The notes beneath the pieces are model-generated. The model searched no databases. It was not told the origin of the DNA and was given only the letters and a program-made list of their open reading frames with translations. 64,000 nucleotides of DNA. It comes from Cycas panzhihuaensis. Lineage: Eukaryota; Cycadophyta. Shown here in pieces: positions 33,933 to 44,269 of the stretch; the first letter of the stretch is position 1, and each line of letters opens with the position of its first letter. The position numbers and the translations under genes were made by a program. The DNA lies in NCBI GenBank assembly GCA_023213395.1, contig CM041465.1, positions 43,531,741 to 43,595,740 of the forward strand, read 5' to 3'.

Positions 33933-34817
33933 TGTTGGGACATATTTTGACACATAGGCCTTGAGGAAGACGGAATACAAGTTGTATTGACCAAAGGAAT
34001 GCAAGTACGAACCGTACGGAGGTACGCAGTTGAAGAAATCAGCATTCAGGTGCGTATGACAAGGTGCGTGAACGGGCGTGCGTATCACGCATACGTGCGA
34101 GGCGGAAACGAGCCGAACGGAAACGGTGCGCATGATGCGGACGGGACCGTGGAGGCCAGGAAGGCGCCAGACGTCGTCTGGACCTAAAGAGACATTAGTT
34201 AAGTGTATAACTAATGATTAAAGTGAAAGGGTACCTTGGTAACAAAAAGGTATGGTTATGACTTTGGGTCATGACCTTTCATCCAAAAGGCATCAAAGGG
34301 ACATATTTAATGGTGCTTTGAGGACCATTCCAGTGTGAGAGCCGAGTGATTCAATCATATTGTATACTCTCAAGGGTGAGAGCCGAGTTATTCATTCCTA
34401 TGTCATGTCCTCGTGCGTCAGAGCCGGAGATCACGGGTACGCAAAGCTGCAGATGACAGTACGTATGACCCGAAAGTGGAGCATGAGTGCATGATAAGTA
34501 CCATCCGGCACGCGCATATGTAACAGAGGATCAGATGTCACCGGAATGCTCGGAACGCATTCCACATGTAAATAAAGTGTTGAATTAATAAAAGAAGAGT
34601 TATGTGGAAATTGGTGCATTCTTGATGTGTGTTGATGATGTCTTTGAAGTATGTATTGAATTACATCTTTGTGTACCATTCGTGAATTATATATGGAATT
34701 ATATGTGGAATATATGTGTATAACCATGTTGACAAAGGTCCTAAAACTAGACTATAGCGCTGTGTAACCTTGACAAGTGCACTGATTCCACAAGGGAGTG
34801 GAATCTACAAGTCAACA
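33933..34817 (+). repeat. E6 5' LTR
   Basis: 885 bp, TGTTGGGACA to AAGTCAACA. A CpG-rich block at about 33990-34190 differs much more from the partner LTR than the rest does. Two GTGAGAGCCGAGT words at about 34335 and 34375 flank the segment ending in CATATTGTATACTC. Confidence 0.95.
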
Positions 34818-34831
34818 TTGGTTCCGTTGCC
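34818..34831 (+). other. E6 primer-binding site
   Basis: TTGGTTCCGTTGCC follows the LTR. It resembles the TGGCGCCGTTGCC-type sites of plant Athila/Tat gypsy elements, not the methionine-type site of the copia elements here. The tRNA is not assigned. E5 has the same site with one change (39532-39545, minus strand). Confidence 0.7.
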
Positions 34832-34954
34832 TACGTCCATTGAGGAGGGACAGGGCCTAAGGGTTTCAAAGGGAAAAGAATGTGTAAAGGCGAAGACCAC
34901 AGGCTGCCGCCGTGATGGCGGGTGTAACTAAGCCAGTGCCTGTGGGACCTTCCA

Positions 34955-37038
34955 ATGCCACCTAAGAGGCCTTCAAGGTCGGAAGAGCCCCAGAAGGATA
35001 CTTCACCCAAGGAAAAGGAGACTAGTAGACAAAGGGCACTAAGATGGTCAAAAGAGGCAAAACTCAGAAGGGCGAGGAGACTAAGTTCGCAAAACAACGA
35101 GACTAAGGGACAGATTGCTGAAGGATCTGAGGCAAGTAGAGCCCAGACACCTCAGGAAGAAGAAACCCATGGCGAACGCATGGTATTGACACCAACCCCT
35201 ATCAGAGATGATTTGTTTAGCCCGGAATTGGAAGGGAAGCCTAAAGTGGACGAAAAACATAAGGAAATCTTAACAGAGGGAAGTATACCAGCGGAGGACA
35301 GCCCGAAGGACCTAGGTGATAGTGATAAGAAGGCGGAGGAAGGTCCCTCGGCATATTGGGAAAACAAGCTAACGAGGCAGCTATTTGAAGATTCGACAGA
35401 AAAGGGTTCTGATCAATCTTACATTACGGTAACACCATTGACAATACAAGTTCCAGGTGTAGTGGAACCTATACATATAAAAACTCCGTTTAATAGCCGG
35501 TGTTCGGAAAGGATACGGCGTGATAGTCACTCCCAAGATACATCCCCAAAGGAGGAGGGGAAAGATCACCATCAGGGGGGGAACGGTTGCAATCTCCCAA
35601 GATGGACGACCATAGAGATTTCGAGAAATTAATCTTCAATGATACTTGACGCAATGAGCATGTGTATTTGTTTCGTAATCTCATTGATGTTAGAAAAATA
35701 ACAGACGAAGATGAGATTAAAGCACGCTTTGTACATTGAGAGGTGTACCCTTGGCTTGGTATAAGGAAACGAACAAAAATGAGCCATGGGCAAAGATGAA
35801 GAAAGCGTTCGAAGAGAGATTCCAAAAGTTTCGCAGTAATGAAGCTGTGGAAATCGCATTGCGAGAAATCGAGCAGAGGTCGGGAGTCCGTCCTAACTTA
35901 TATTAGTAGAATGAAGATTATTGCGGCAAGTATGATCAATGAGACAATTACAGATCATAACATGAAGAATTACTTCGTGAGAGGGCTGAATGAGAAGTTG
36001 CGAGCTATGATGCATGCTCATCCGCTAAAGTCATTCAAGAATGCCCAGGATCTGGCATTAGATTTCGAGATGGAAATGGATGCCTGCGGGAGGACAAGAT
36101 TCCTTGTTGTTAAGATTGCAAGATGAGATCAGAGAGCTGAAACAGAATCAGTACAATCGACCCTTCTGCCAGGTAGGGGTAGCAGAAGAGGAATCTGAAT
36201 TGGAGGCACTGAGGAAAGAGGTAGCCCGATTGAAAATCAGAAATAATCGGGAAGAAGAAGAGACACCGAAGAAGAAAGAGCACACTGGAAGGGTGACTAA
36301 GTGGTGTCATATTTGTGAAGAAAACTCACATACCACTCGGGAATGTGAGTTGAATTTAAAAAACGGTGCGGCGCACCAACAAGAGAAGTGGTGCCACATA
36401 TGTGAGGTTGATACCCACACAACTAGGGATTGTTTCTACAATTCCAGGGGAAAAGCAACCGGTGAGGTCGAGGTGGGAAGAGGCAACCCACCTCGAGCGT
36501 GTACAACGAGGCGCACGAGCCCTCGAGGAAGAAAGCTTGATGGGAAGATGCCTCATCGCCTCTGATTCGGACATCGGAAGTCCGAATGTCCGATGAAGTT
36601 AGAATACGAACAAAAGCCGTTCGTATGTAGTAGCTGGGCCCAAGCGACCACAAAGCGGAAGATTGCAAGGGTAAAGCAAAGGCAACTAATCTAATGACGA
36701 TTGTGCCAGAAACGAAGAATGTGAAATTACGAAATAAACAGAAAGAGAAAGTGGATGAAAGATATCCAAACCCCCCAACAGAAATGGATCGGTATAAACA
36801 AGCGAAACAAGTGTTGGATGGTTTAGCCCGGGAAGAAAATATACTACCAATGGGTAAACCAGAAACAAAAAATGTTTATGTGCGGAAAAACAAACAAAAA
36901 GAGCCAAAAAAACTACCAAGAGGATCTACGGCAAAACCCCAAAGGGTGCAAATGGAAGAGTTGTTTAAAGGATTACCGGCAGAAGATATTCCCAGAATGT
37001 TGTTATTGATGGAGAATCTAGTGAAGCGATTCGATTAA
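34955..37038 (+). pseudogene. E6 gag
   Basis: ATG at 34955 (M-P-P-K-R-P-S-R-S), aligned with E5 gag throughout. The first frame is open to 35629. It is disrupted near 35500-35840, where indels remove most of the P-L-A-W-Y segment. 35839-36126 (M-K-N-Y-F-V-R-G-L-N-E-K) and 36080-36565 then carry the distal core and the first two knuckles (C-H-I-C-E-E-N-S-H, C-H-I-C-E-V-D-T-H). Knuckles three and four are decayed but traceable at 36545-36670. The last open part is 36694-37038, a Lys-rich tail ending at a TAA just before the protease. Confidence 0.85.
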
Positions 37039-37048
37039 CTATTCCTCC

Positions 37049-37590
37049 ATGCAAGTTATTGATTGGAACAAAGGAGGAGTGTTACAGAAAGGAATTACCA
37101 AAAGTTTGAAGCAAATTATACCATCATTCGACATGGATCCAATGGTAACCATGTCAGTTTTGGGAGAAAAGTTTCTGAGAGTGATCGTTGATGGGGGAGC
37201 AGCTGTGAATGTACTGCCCACCTCGACATGGCGAAAGTTGGGGAGTCCAAAGTTGGAAGCGGCAACCTATTCGTTAAAACTAGCCAATGAATTGTTGGTG
37301 CGACCTGTGGGAAAACTGGCGAACGTCAAGGTGGATGTGGCAGGAATTGTCGTAGAGATCGATTTTACGGTTGTGGAAGCGGAGAAAGGTGCAACTCCTA
37401 TCCGACTTTATTGGGAGACCATGGCTATACAAAACCCAATGTCTCCAAAGTTGGAAGACGTAACCTTCACCTTGTCAGATGAAGGGAATAAAGTGGTATT
37501 ACCGATGTTGGGGAAGAATTCCATTGAAGTGATACCTGACAATGGTTCAAGTACAACCATTGTGAGGGAAGCAACAACTTCTTCATGTGA
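37049..37590 (+). pseudogene. E6 retropepsin-like aspartic protease
   Basis: Open frame with L-R-V-I-V-D-G-G-A-A-V-N-V-L-P. This is the gypsy aspartic protease signature, in which D-S-G-A is usual and here reads D-G-G-A (Asp codon 37190-37192). The flap and second-sheet region (V-R-P-V-G-K-L, V-D-F/I-D-F-T-V-V) follow. It would mature Gag. The frame is well kept for about 180 codons, then shifts at about 37590 into the next part. The G-for-S change in the active-site triad is unusual. Confidence 0.8.
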
Positions 37591-38213
37591 CAAAGAAAAC
37601 CTCTATCATCTTTGCGGAGAAGCCTACAACATCGACCCATTACCAGAAAGAAGAACCGACCTATTTTGGAGAAATTTACAATTCTTCAGATGATGAAAAC
37701 GAGATGAGATTTGTGGATTATTGGCTACGGGACGATTATGAAGTCAACCCCTCATCCTATAGATGTAACCTACTTTCTCAGAATGTGACCGAAATAGTCG
37801 CCACTCCAGAAGAAAGAAATCATGGAGAATATGTTGGAGATTATGTGAAGCCCTTTTATGGAGAACCACTATGTGGAATTTCCCATTCGAGACATTGTAG
37901 AGAACATTGGTTAGGAGAAGACCAATTAAGGGATCATAAGAAGAAATCGACAAAGCATACCACACTGAGGAAAAGGCGGAAAAGGACAAGGCATGACCGC
38001 CACGACAAGACATCGCATTTCAAGAAGGGTGATCGAGTATGGCGATTCGACAACAAATCCCAAATAACCCAAGGAGAATTGAAGATGCATTGGAAAGGCC
38101 CATATAGGATTGAGAAAGTGTACCAGAACGGCACTATCGAGTTGAAGAAACTATCAGGCCAGCTACTACCTGAAATGGTCAAGGGTAGTAAACTGAAACC
38201 CTATATCAACTAG
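37590..38213 (+). pseudogene. E6 spacer fused to integrase C-terminal (GPY/F) domain
   Basis: 208 open codons. The first about 100 are acidic spacer (S-S-D-D-E-N-E-M-R-F). The last about 90 contain H-F-K-K-G-D-R-V-W, M-H-W-K-G-P-Y-R-I and K-G-S-K-L-K-P-Y, typical of the gypsy integrase GPY/F end. E10 has the homologous end (K-G-S/N-G-S-K-L-K-P-Y). The domains normally between protease and this end (RT, RNase H, integrase zinc and core, about 1000 codons) are missing. This indicates a large internal deletion that kept or regained an open frame. Confidence 0.85.
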
Positions 38214-38610
38214 GGTGGAGCAACTTACCAGCCGGATCAGCTGGTTGTACCATAGCGTGTTGCATGAAGTTGAGACAAAATCAAATTGCCTTGATACCGG
38301 AACGTGATTCAGTTCGGTATGTAATATAAAATACAAAAAAAATTAAAAAACAGAAAAACAACCGTAACTCATATCATACAAACAAGCAATATGGTGAAGC
38401 ATGGAGGAAAGATATACCATCATACGGAAAATTAAGGAGAGTTGAACAAAACAAAGCACCAATAGATGAGGATTTATTAACCAAGAATGGCGAACAAGCA
38501 GTAGAGTAGAGGCGTGGAGGCGACCTTAGAACGAGAGGGGAGGAATACCCCAAATTTTAAATTTTTGTTGAGCAAGGATGCTCAACCCAATCATGTTGAC
38601 CCGGGATAGA
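38214..38610 (+). other. E6 3' untranslated part
   Basis: No ORF. It holds an A-rich stretch at about 38330-38360 and ends in GTTGACCCGGGATAGA before the LTR. The 3' ORF of E5 and E10 is absent here, although the last about 80 bp (GAGGAATACCCCAAATTTT onward) match the E5 end. Confidence 0.75.
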
Positions 38611-39496
38611 TGTTGGGACATATTTTGACACATAGGCCTTGAGGAAGACGGAATACAAGTTGTATTGACCAAAGGAATGCAAGTCGAGAACCGTGCGGAG
38701 GTGCGCACGAGGCGAAAGCGGTGAAGAAATCAGCGTGCAGGTACGTATGGCGGTGCGTGCACGGCAGTGCGTATCACGATACGTGCCGAGGCGGAAACGA
38801 GCCGAGCGGAAGCGATGCGCATGATGCGGGACGGTGGAGCACAGGAAGGCGCGGGGCGTGCGACGGACCTAAAGAGACATTAGTTAAGTGTATAACTAAT
38901 GATTAAAGTGAAAGGGTACCTTGGTAACAAAAGGTATGGTTATGACTTTGGGTCATGACCTTTCATCAAAAGGCATCAAAGGGACATATTTAATGGTGCT
39001 TTGAGGACCATTCCGATGTGAGCCGAGTGATTCAATCATATTGTATACTCTCAAGGGTGAGAGCCGAGTTATTCATTCCTATGTCATGTCTTTGGAGGGT
39101 GAGAGCCGAGATCAAGGGTACGCAAAGGTGCGGATGACAAGACGATGATGCCGAGTGGAGCATGAGTGCATGATAAGTACCATCTGGTACGCATATGTAA
39201 CAGAGGATCAGATGTCTTTTGGAATGCTCCGAACGCATTCCACCCTGTAAATAAACTGTTGAATTAATAAAAGAAGAGTTATGTGGAAATTGGTGCATTC
39301 TTGATGTGTGTTGATGATGTCTTTGAAGTATGTATTGAATTACATCTTTGTGTACCATTCTGTGAATTATATATGGAATTATATGTGGAATATATGTGTA
39401 TAACCATGTTGACAGTGTCCTAAAACTAGACTATAGCGCTGTGTAACCTTGACAAGTGCACTGATTCCACAAGGGAGTGGAATCTACAAGTCAACA
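38611..39496 (+). repeat. E6 3' LTR
   Basis: 886 bp, partner of 33933-34817. The CpG-rich block at about 38680-38875 is the divergent part. Confidence 0.95.
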
Positions 39497-39545
39497 AAAC
39501 TCCTGGGCCTCGTCCCTCCTCAATGGATGTAGGCAACGAAACCAA

Positions 39546-40367
39546 TGTTGACTTCTAGATTTCACACCCCTTATGAGATCAATGCACTTGTCAAGGTAAC
39601 ACAAGTTGTAATCTAGTTTAGGATACAGTCAACATAATCATCACACAGATTTATTCACCATTCAACACAGTTATGTCATAGTTTACACACAACAATACAG
39701 TAATCAGCACATATTTAGCCATTCATCCTCATAACATACATAGAATCCACATTTCCACGTAACTCTTTATTTTATTAAGCAATAAGTTCTTGTACAAAAG
39801 GTGCTGGAATGCATTCCATGTGCATTCCAGCCACATACAATGTCGCTGTCACATGCGTACCCAGAAGGTACACATCAATATACACGGCTTCAGGCTGCTG
39901 TCATACGTACTGGTCTCCGTACCAATGTGTGTCTGAATACTTGGCTCTCACCCTAGCCAAATGGTCCTTTTGGAAGCCTTGAAATGCGCCTTCTTTGTGC
40001 CTTTTGGCTGAAGGGTTATGATTGTCTGTCATAACCGTACCCTTTCAGTCACAAGCATACGTTTTGCTAACCATTTGTTAATCACCTTAACCACTGTCTT
40101 AATCCATACATGCGTGCAGACGCACGTCGGCGTCATCCGGTATCCTTCCGCCAGTCCTACCATGCGCCTTTATCGCCCGCTTGCGTTTTGTCGAGGTGCG
40201 TATACGTGTTGCATACCTTCTCAGGTATGCACCGCCATCATACCTGCATCTTGAACTTTTGTCTTTTTACGCATGCATTCTCCGTACGATCCGTACCTGC
40301 ACATCCACGGTTACCCAGCGTATCTTTGGTTCTCTCATAGCCCAGCGTGTCACAATATGCCCCAACA
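39546..40367 (-). repeat. E5 5' LTR
   Basis: 822 bp, partner of 29403-30222, next to the short leader piece of E5 that E6 separated from gag. It is followed by target copy AGGCC. Confidence 0.93.
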
Positions 40368-41759
40368 AGGCCCTCTCTGGCTACATAGTTAAGTGAGCAA
40401 CTAAAAGGCATAAAGATCCCTTTAAACCCGAAGAATTGTCCTTAAATGTCAAACCAATGAATGTGAGCTTTGAAATGGTGATGGATATAAAATCCACAAC
40501 TCCCTGGAATGTAGAACGCACAATTAAAATCAAATACAAATCATAAGATGAAATTGTGCAATTTTCATTTTTTACTTTTACATTATTGTCACCACTATAA
40601 AACAGTAAATCATGATGATCAATAGAAGATTAAATGATTAATGTAAAATCTAGATCATGCATTAAAGAGAAAACTAACTAGAATGAAAAGCAAGGAATCC
40701 TTCCCACATGTTGCAAGGTTGCACTCCTCACACTAGCCTCCATCCTAAATTAATAGGCTAGGCAATTACTACAAATGGACGCTAGGAGTGTGGTACCAAA
40801 GCTCTCAAGCATACATCACTTGGGGAATACGAAAATGGTTAAGCATCCTCATTCATCTCCATTAAACATTTGGCAAGTTTTTATTATAGAATTGATGCTT
40901 CTCCTCTCCCTAAAGACTTTGCAAATTTATTAGTCAGTGCTAAACCCTAACAATAATTGCCTATTTCCTCAAACTTCCTCTATAACATCTAAATATATTC
41001 TTTCAAATATGCAGTTAGTGTAATTTGTTCCAATGCCCTCTCACCCACATACACCTACACTAGTATACATGAATGTTCCTTTCATAGTCCTTCCCACTAA
41101 CCATTTCCCAACTAACTCATTAATGATCGTTTGTTAACAATAACAATGATTAAACCAACCGTCATAATTGTAATCGTGGTCCTGATTGCACTTTCTGATT
41201 GCAATCCAATCCCTAATTACACCTTCTGATCACAATTTCGTCAGTGATTGCACCTTTCAATTCTAATTTGACCACCAATTGTACCTATTAATGCACTCCT
41301 ATACCTAATTCCTCCTTGTAAAAATTGTCGCACACATGTATCTTCAATAATTTGTTCTATACTCATGAGACCTATTTCCAAATTCTCTACCACTTATTCC
41401 TTGTCCATAATCTTAAATCTTAATTTGTGCTTTTCCTCCTAAAGATCTTGCATTACCTTGGCCTACTCTTTCTACTGCTTGACCCCTTTTTTCATCAATT
41501 GATGTGCTTTATAATAGTTCTTTTCCCAACATTGTGTCTCAATTAGTTACACTCTGAATTCAATAACTATCTCCTAGAGATTTGCTAGGATAGGCACCAT
41601 GTATTGTTCTTTGAAGTTGTTAAGTCCTTCCATATCTTCATTAATTTCCTTAAACCAATATGTTACAAACCAAATTTTAAAGGATGGATCAATTATAATA
41701 ACTCGTAATAATTAGTAAATCACTTGCATGATAGAATTGCCTTATTAGAAAACAACTTC
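40368..41759. other. Interval without an intact gene; decayed coiled-coil-like coding trace on minus strand
   Basis: Most of this holds nothing recognisable. Between about 41290 and 41690 the minus strand reads as a Lys/Glu/Gln-rich sequence with many TAG codons where Gln would fit (for example E-I-N-E-D-M-E-G-L-N-N-F-K-E-Q and L-M-K-K-G-V-K). That is how an old coiled-coil gene would look. About 41160-41280 has three or four repeats of a TGATTGCAC-like word. Origin unknown. Confidence 0.35.
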
Positions 41760-42107
41760 TGTTGGTTGTCCTAGCTTTTCCAACTAGGCAACTTTTGCTT
41801 AATTAGCCAAAAGCAACTTTTAGGGCCAATAATCTTGTGGGAGCATTTATTCAACCCCAATGTAATATGAATATTCTTGGAGAACAAAAAGAAACCAACC
41901 AAGAATGAATTGATCTTGAAGGGGGAGCTACAATAATTCTTGAACAACAAACAACTAGAACCTATTACTCGCTACATCATTAATCGTTGATTTACTGCTA
42001 TCGGTTCTTCTACGAATAGAGACATAATGACTTCACACTATAACAACATCATTATGAAACACATGCACAAACATCCAACACAAGCAATAGACACAGGCAC
42101 ATATACA

Positions 42108-42315
42108 TGTAACAAAACCTTGATGAGGAATAAATTCACTCTCTCAATGTATTCTTTATTGATGATTCGTTACATATATATACAAGTACAAGGTGGGTAC
42201 AAATGGAAACCGCTCAACCATGTAATGCCACTTGTCAACTTAAGAAAGGAGGAGAAAGTGGTACATGACCTTTACATTAAATATTATAACCTAAGGTAAA
42301 ACATTACCTTTTACA
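42108..42315 (-). repeat. E7 3' LTR
   Basis: 208 bp, TGTAACAAAA to CTTTTACA, paired with 47158-47365. On the minus strand it contains ATCAATAAAG, a polyadenylation-like signal. Confidence 0.96.
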
Positions 42316-42334
42316 CCCCCTCTTAATGTTTTAC

Positions 42335-43010
42335 CTATCTTAACCCTAGTAGGTTTCTGAAGACACTGAATTTCTCTTTTCCAAGAGGTTTAATGAGCAT
42401 ATCAGCAATCTGATCTTCTGACGGACAAGGCTGAAGTTCGATTTCTCTATTCTGTACCTTTTCTCTGATAAAATGATGATGTACCTCGATATGCTTTGTT
42501 CTGGCATGTAAAACAGGATTCTTCGTCATTTTTATGGTACTTTGATTGTCACAAAATATTCGAGTAGACATTGTTTGTTCTTCTCCTAGTTCTTTCAGTA
42601 GTTGTCTAATCCATATTCCTTCACAAGCGGCGTTGACTGCTGACTTGTATTCTCATGAGGACAAGGCAACTGTTGGATCGTTTTTACTGCTCTAGGAGAT
42701 CAAGGAATTTCCAAGGAAGAAGCAATACCCTGATGTTGGCTTTCTATCTGTTTTGTCTCCGGTCAATCAGAGAATCAAGGCTAATTGTGTATTGTTTTCT
42801 TTATCATATCTCAGGCCAAGATTCATGGTTCCTTTCAAATAACGCAAGATTCTTTTTGCAGCATTCCAATGTGGGATTTTAGGGTTTTCCATGAATCTGG
42901 AAATCAACCCTACAGCATATGATATGTCTGGTCGTGTGGTTGTAAGATAGATTAAGCTTCCAACTAGTTGTTTTTATTGTGTGGCATCGACTGAAGCTGC
43001 ATCCTGTTCT
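42335..43010 (-). pseudogene. E7 RNase H
   Basis: The distal half, 42335-42571, is open with F-C-D-N-Q-S, H-I-E-V-H-H-H-F-I-R-E-K and A-D-M-L-I-K-P-L-G. The proximal half (S-G-Y-C-F-F-L-G near 42720, A-L-S-S near 42665) is in broken frames with stops. The D-W-A-G segment near 42760 is partly lost. Confidence 0.85.
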
Positions 43011-44105
43011 GTATTCAATACGACCCCTGTTTCCATTGGTGTGCTCACACTATTACAATTTTCCATTCCAAACTTGGTCAACAAGTTCTTTACATACTTT
43101 GTTTGTGAGAGAGTAATGGAAGAATTGTTTTGTTTAATTTCTATTCCAAGGTAATAATGCGATTCCTAAATCATCATTTCAAATACCTTTTCAAACTTAT
43201 CTTTGATGAATGCTATTGAATTTTGTCATCTCGATGTCAAAGATGTCGTCCACATACACTACAACAATGGAGATTGATCCTGAATTACCTTTTACATACA
43301 AACTATGATCAGATTCACATCGATGAAAGCCATTCTCTGTTAAGTATGAATCTAATTTAGCATACCAGGCTCTTGGAGCTTGTTTAAGCCCATACAGTGC
43401 CTTCTTCAATTTGCAAACCATATTTTCTTGTCCTAGTTTTATGTATCCTTCTGGTTGATACATATACACCTCTTTCTATAGGTCTCCATTCAAGAACGCA
43501 CTTTTGACGTCCATTTGATAGATTTCCCAACCCTTTTGAGCAGCAAGAGCAATCACTGTTCTTACCGTGTTCAATTTTGCCACTGGTGAAAACGTTTCTT
43601 CATAATCGATTCTTGTTGTTTGAGTATAGCCTTTTGCTACCAGTCTGGCCTTGTATTTTTCTACTTCTCCATTTGGCTTCTCTTTTATCTTGTATACCCA
43701 TTTGCAGTTTACAATGGGTTTATCTTCTGGAATTAGGACGAGGTCCCATGTCCTGTTCTTTTGTATGGCTTCAATTTCAGCATCCATCGCAATTCTCCAA
43801 TTTTGGAAGCTACTGGTTTCTTTATAAGAGTTTGGTTCAATGGAACAAAGCAATGCCTGAGGTTTCTGTGATCTTGTTCGATGTTCAAATATATCTCCTT
43901 TTGTTTCTTCAAGAGTTTTAAGATACCACCTTGGTACTCTTTTTGAGGTGCATTCTTGTAACGATTTTTCTTCATCTCTGGAATTAGAGCTGCTATCTGA
44001 CTCGAGGTTGCAACTACTGGTTAGTTGCTTATCTGGATTCTCATTTTCTGAAGAATCTTCTCCTGTCTCAATTCTTTCTGAGGTTATATCTGACTTGTCT
44101 TCCAA
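43010..44105 (-). pseudogene. E7 reverse transcriptase
   Basis: 43476-44105 is open for 209 codons: linker (V-P-R-W-Y), C-K-W-V-Y-K-I-K-E-K, F-S-P-V-A-K-L-N-T and D-V-K-S-A-F-L-N-G-D. One stop follows, then 43197-43469 holds Q-P-E-G-Y-I, Y-G-L-K-Q-A-P-R-A-W and V-V-Y-V-D-D-I. Directly after YVDD a small deletion shifts the frame. The thumb (43010-43195) is only traceable in other frames. The catalytic Asp pair is intact. Confidence 0.9.
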
Positions 44106-44269
44106 CTGGTCAGGACATATATCTGAATGATCTTCATCGATCTGTATTGCTGTATCAATATTTTCCTTTTTCTCATCAAAAATTACATCCTCACGACATA
44201 AAGCTTATCTATTTTTGGATCCATGAACCTGTAGGCCTTTGAATGGTTGCTATATCCAACAATTATGCA

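Larger units (their letters stand above)
33933..39496 (+). mobile_element. E6: Ty3/gypsy-like non-autonomous element (gag, protease, integrase C-terminus)
   Basis: LTRs 33933-34817 (885 bp) and 38611-39496 (886 bp) with a perfect 5 bp duplication AAACT (33928-33932, 39497-39501). It lies in the leader of E5 in opposite orientation. After the left LTR come the primer site TTGGTTCCGTTGCC, gag, an aspartic protease and a spacer. The frame then goes straight into an integrase C-terminal domain; RT, RNase H and the integrase core are absent and there is no 3' ORF. The internal end, GTTGACCCGGGATAGA before TGTTGGG, is the same as in E5. Confidence 0.93.
29403..40367 (-). mobile_element. E5: Ty3/gypsy-like non-autonomous element (gag + 3' ORF), split by E6
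   Basis: The LTRs are 820 bp (29403-30222) and 822 bp (39546-40367), with flanks GGGCC and AGGCC as a 5 bp duplication carrying one change. On the minus strand, the primer site TTGGTTTCGTTGCC follows the right LTR. The order is then leader, gag with four knuckles, 60 bp tandem repeats, an unrecognised 3' ORF, a purine-rich end and the left LTR. No protease, RT, RNase H or integrase is seen in the 1.6 kb after gag. Without E6 it is about 5.4 kb. It could only move with proteins from elsewhere. Confidence 0.9.

Noticed and set aside
35152-35859. Minus-strand ORFs of 63-111 codons in the E6 gag region
   Set aside because: Antisense to the gag frames; no motif of their own.
43577-43921. 114-codon + strand ORF, hydrophobic
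   Set aside because: Antisense of the E7 RT N-terminal region; no independent features.
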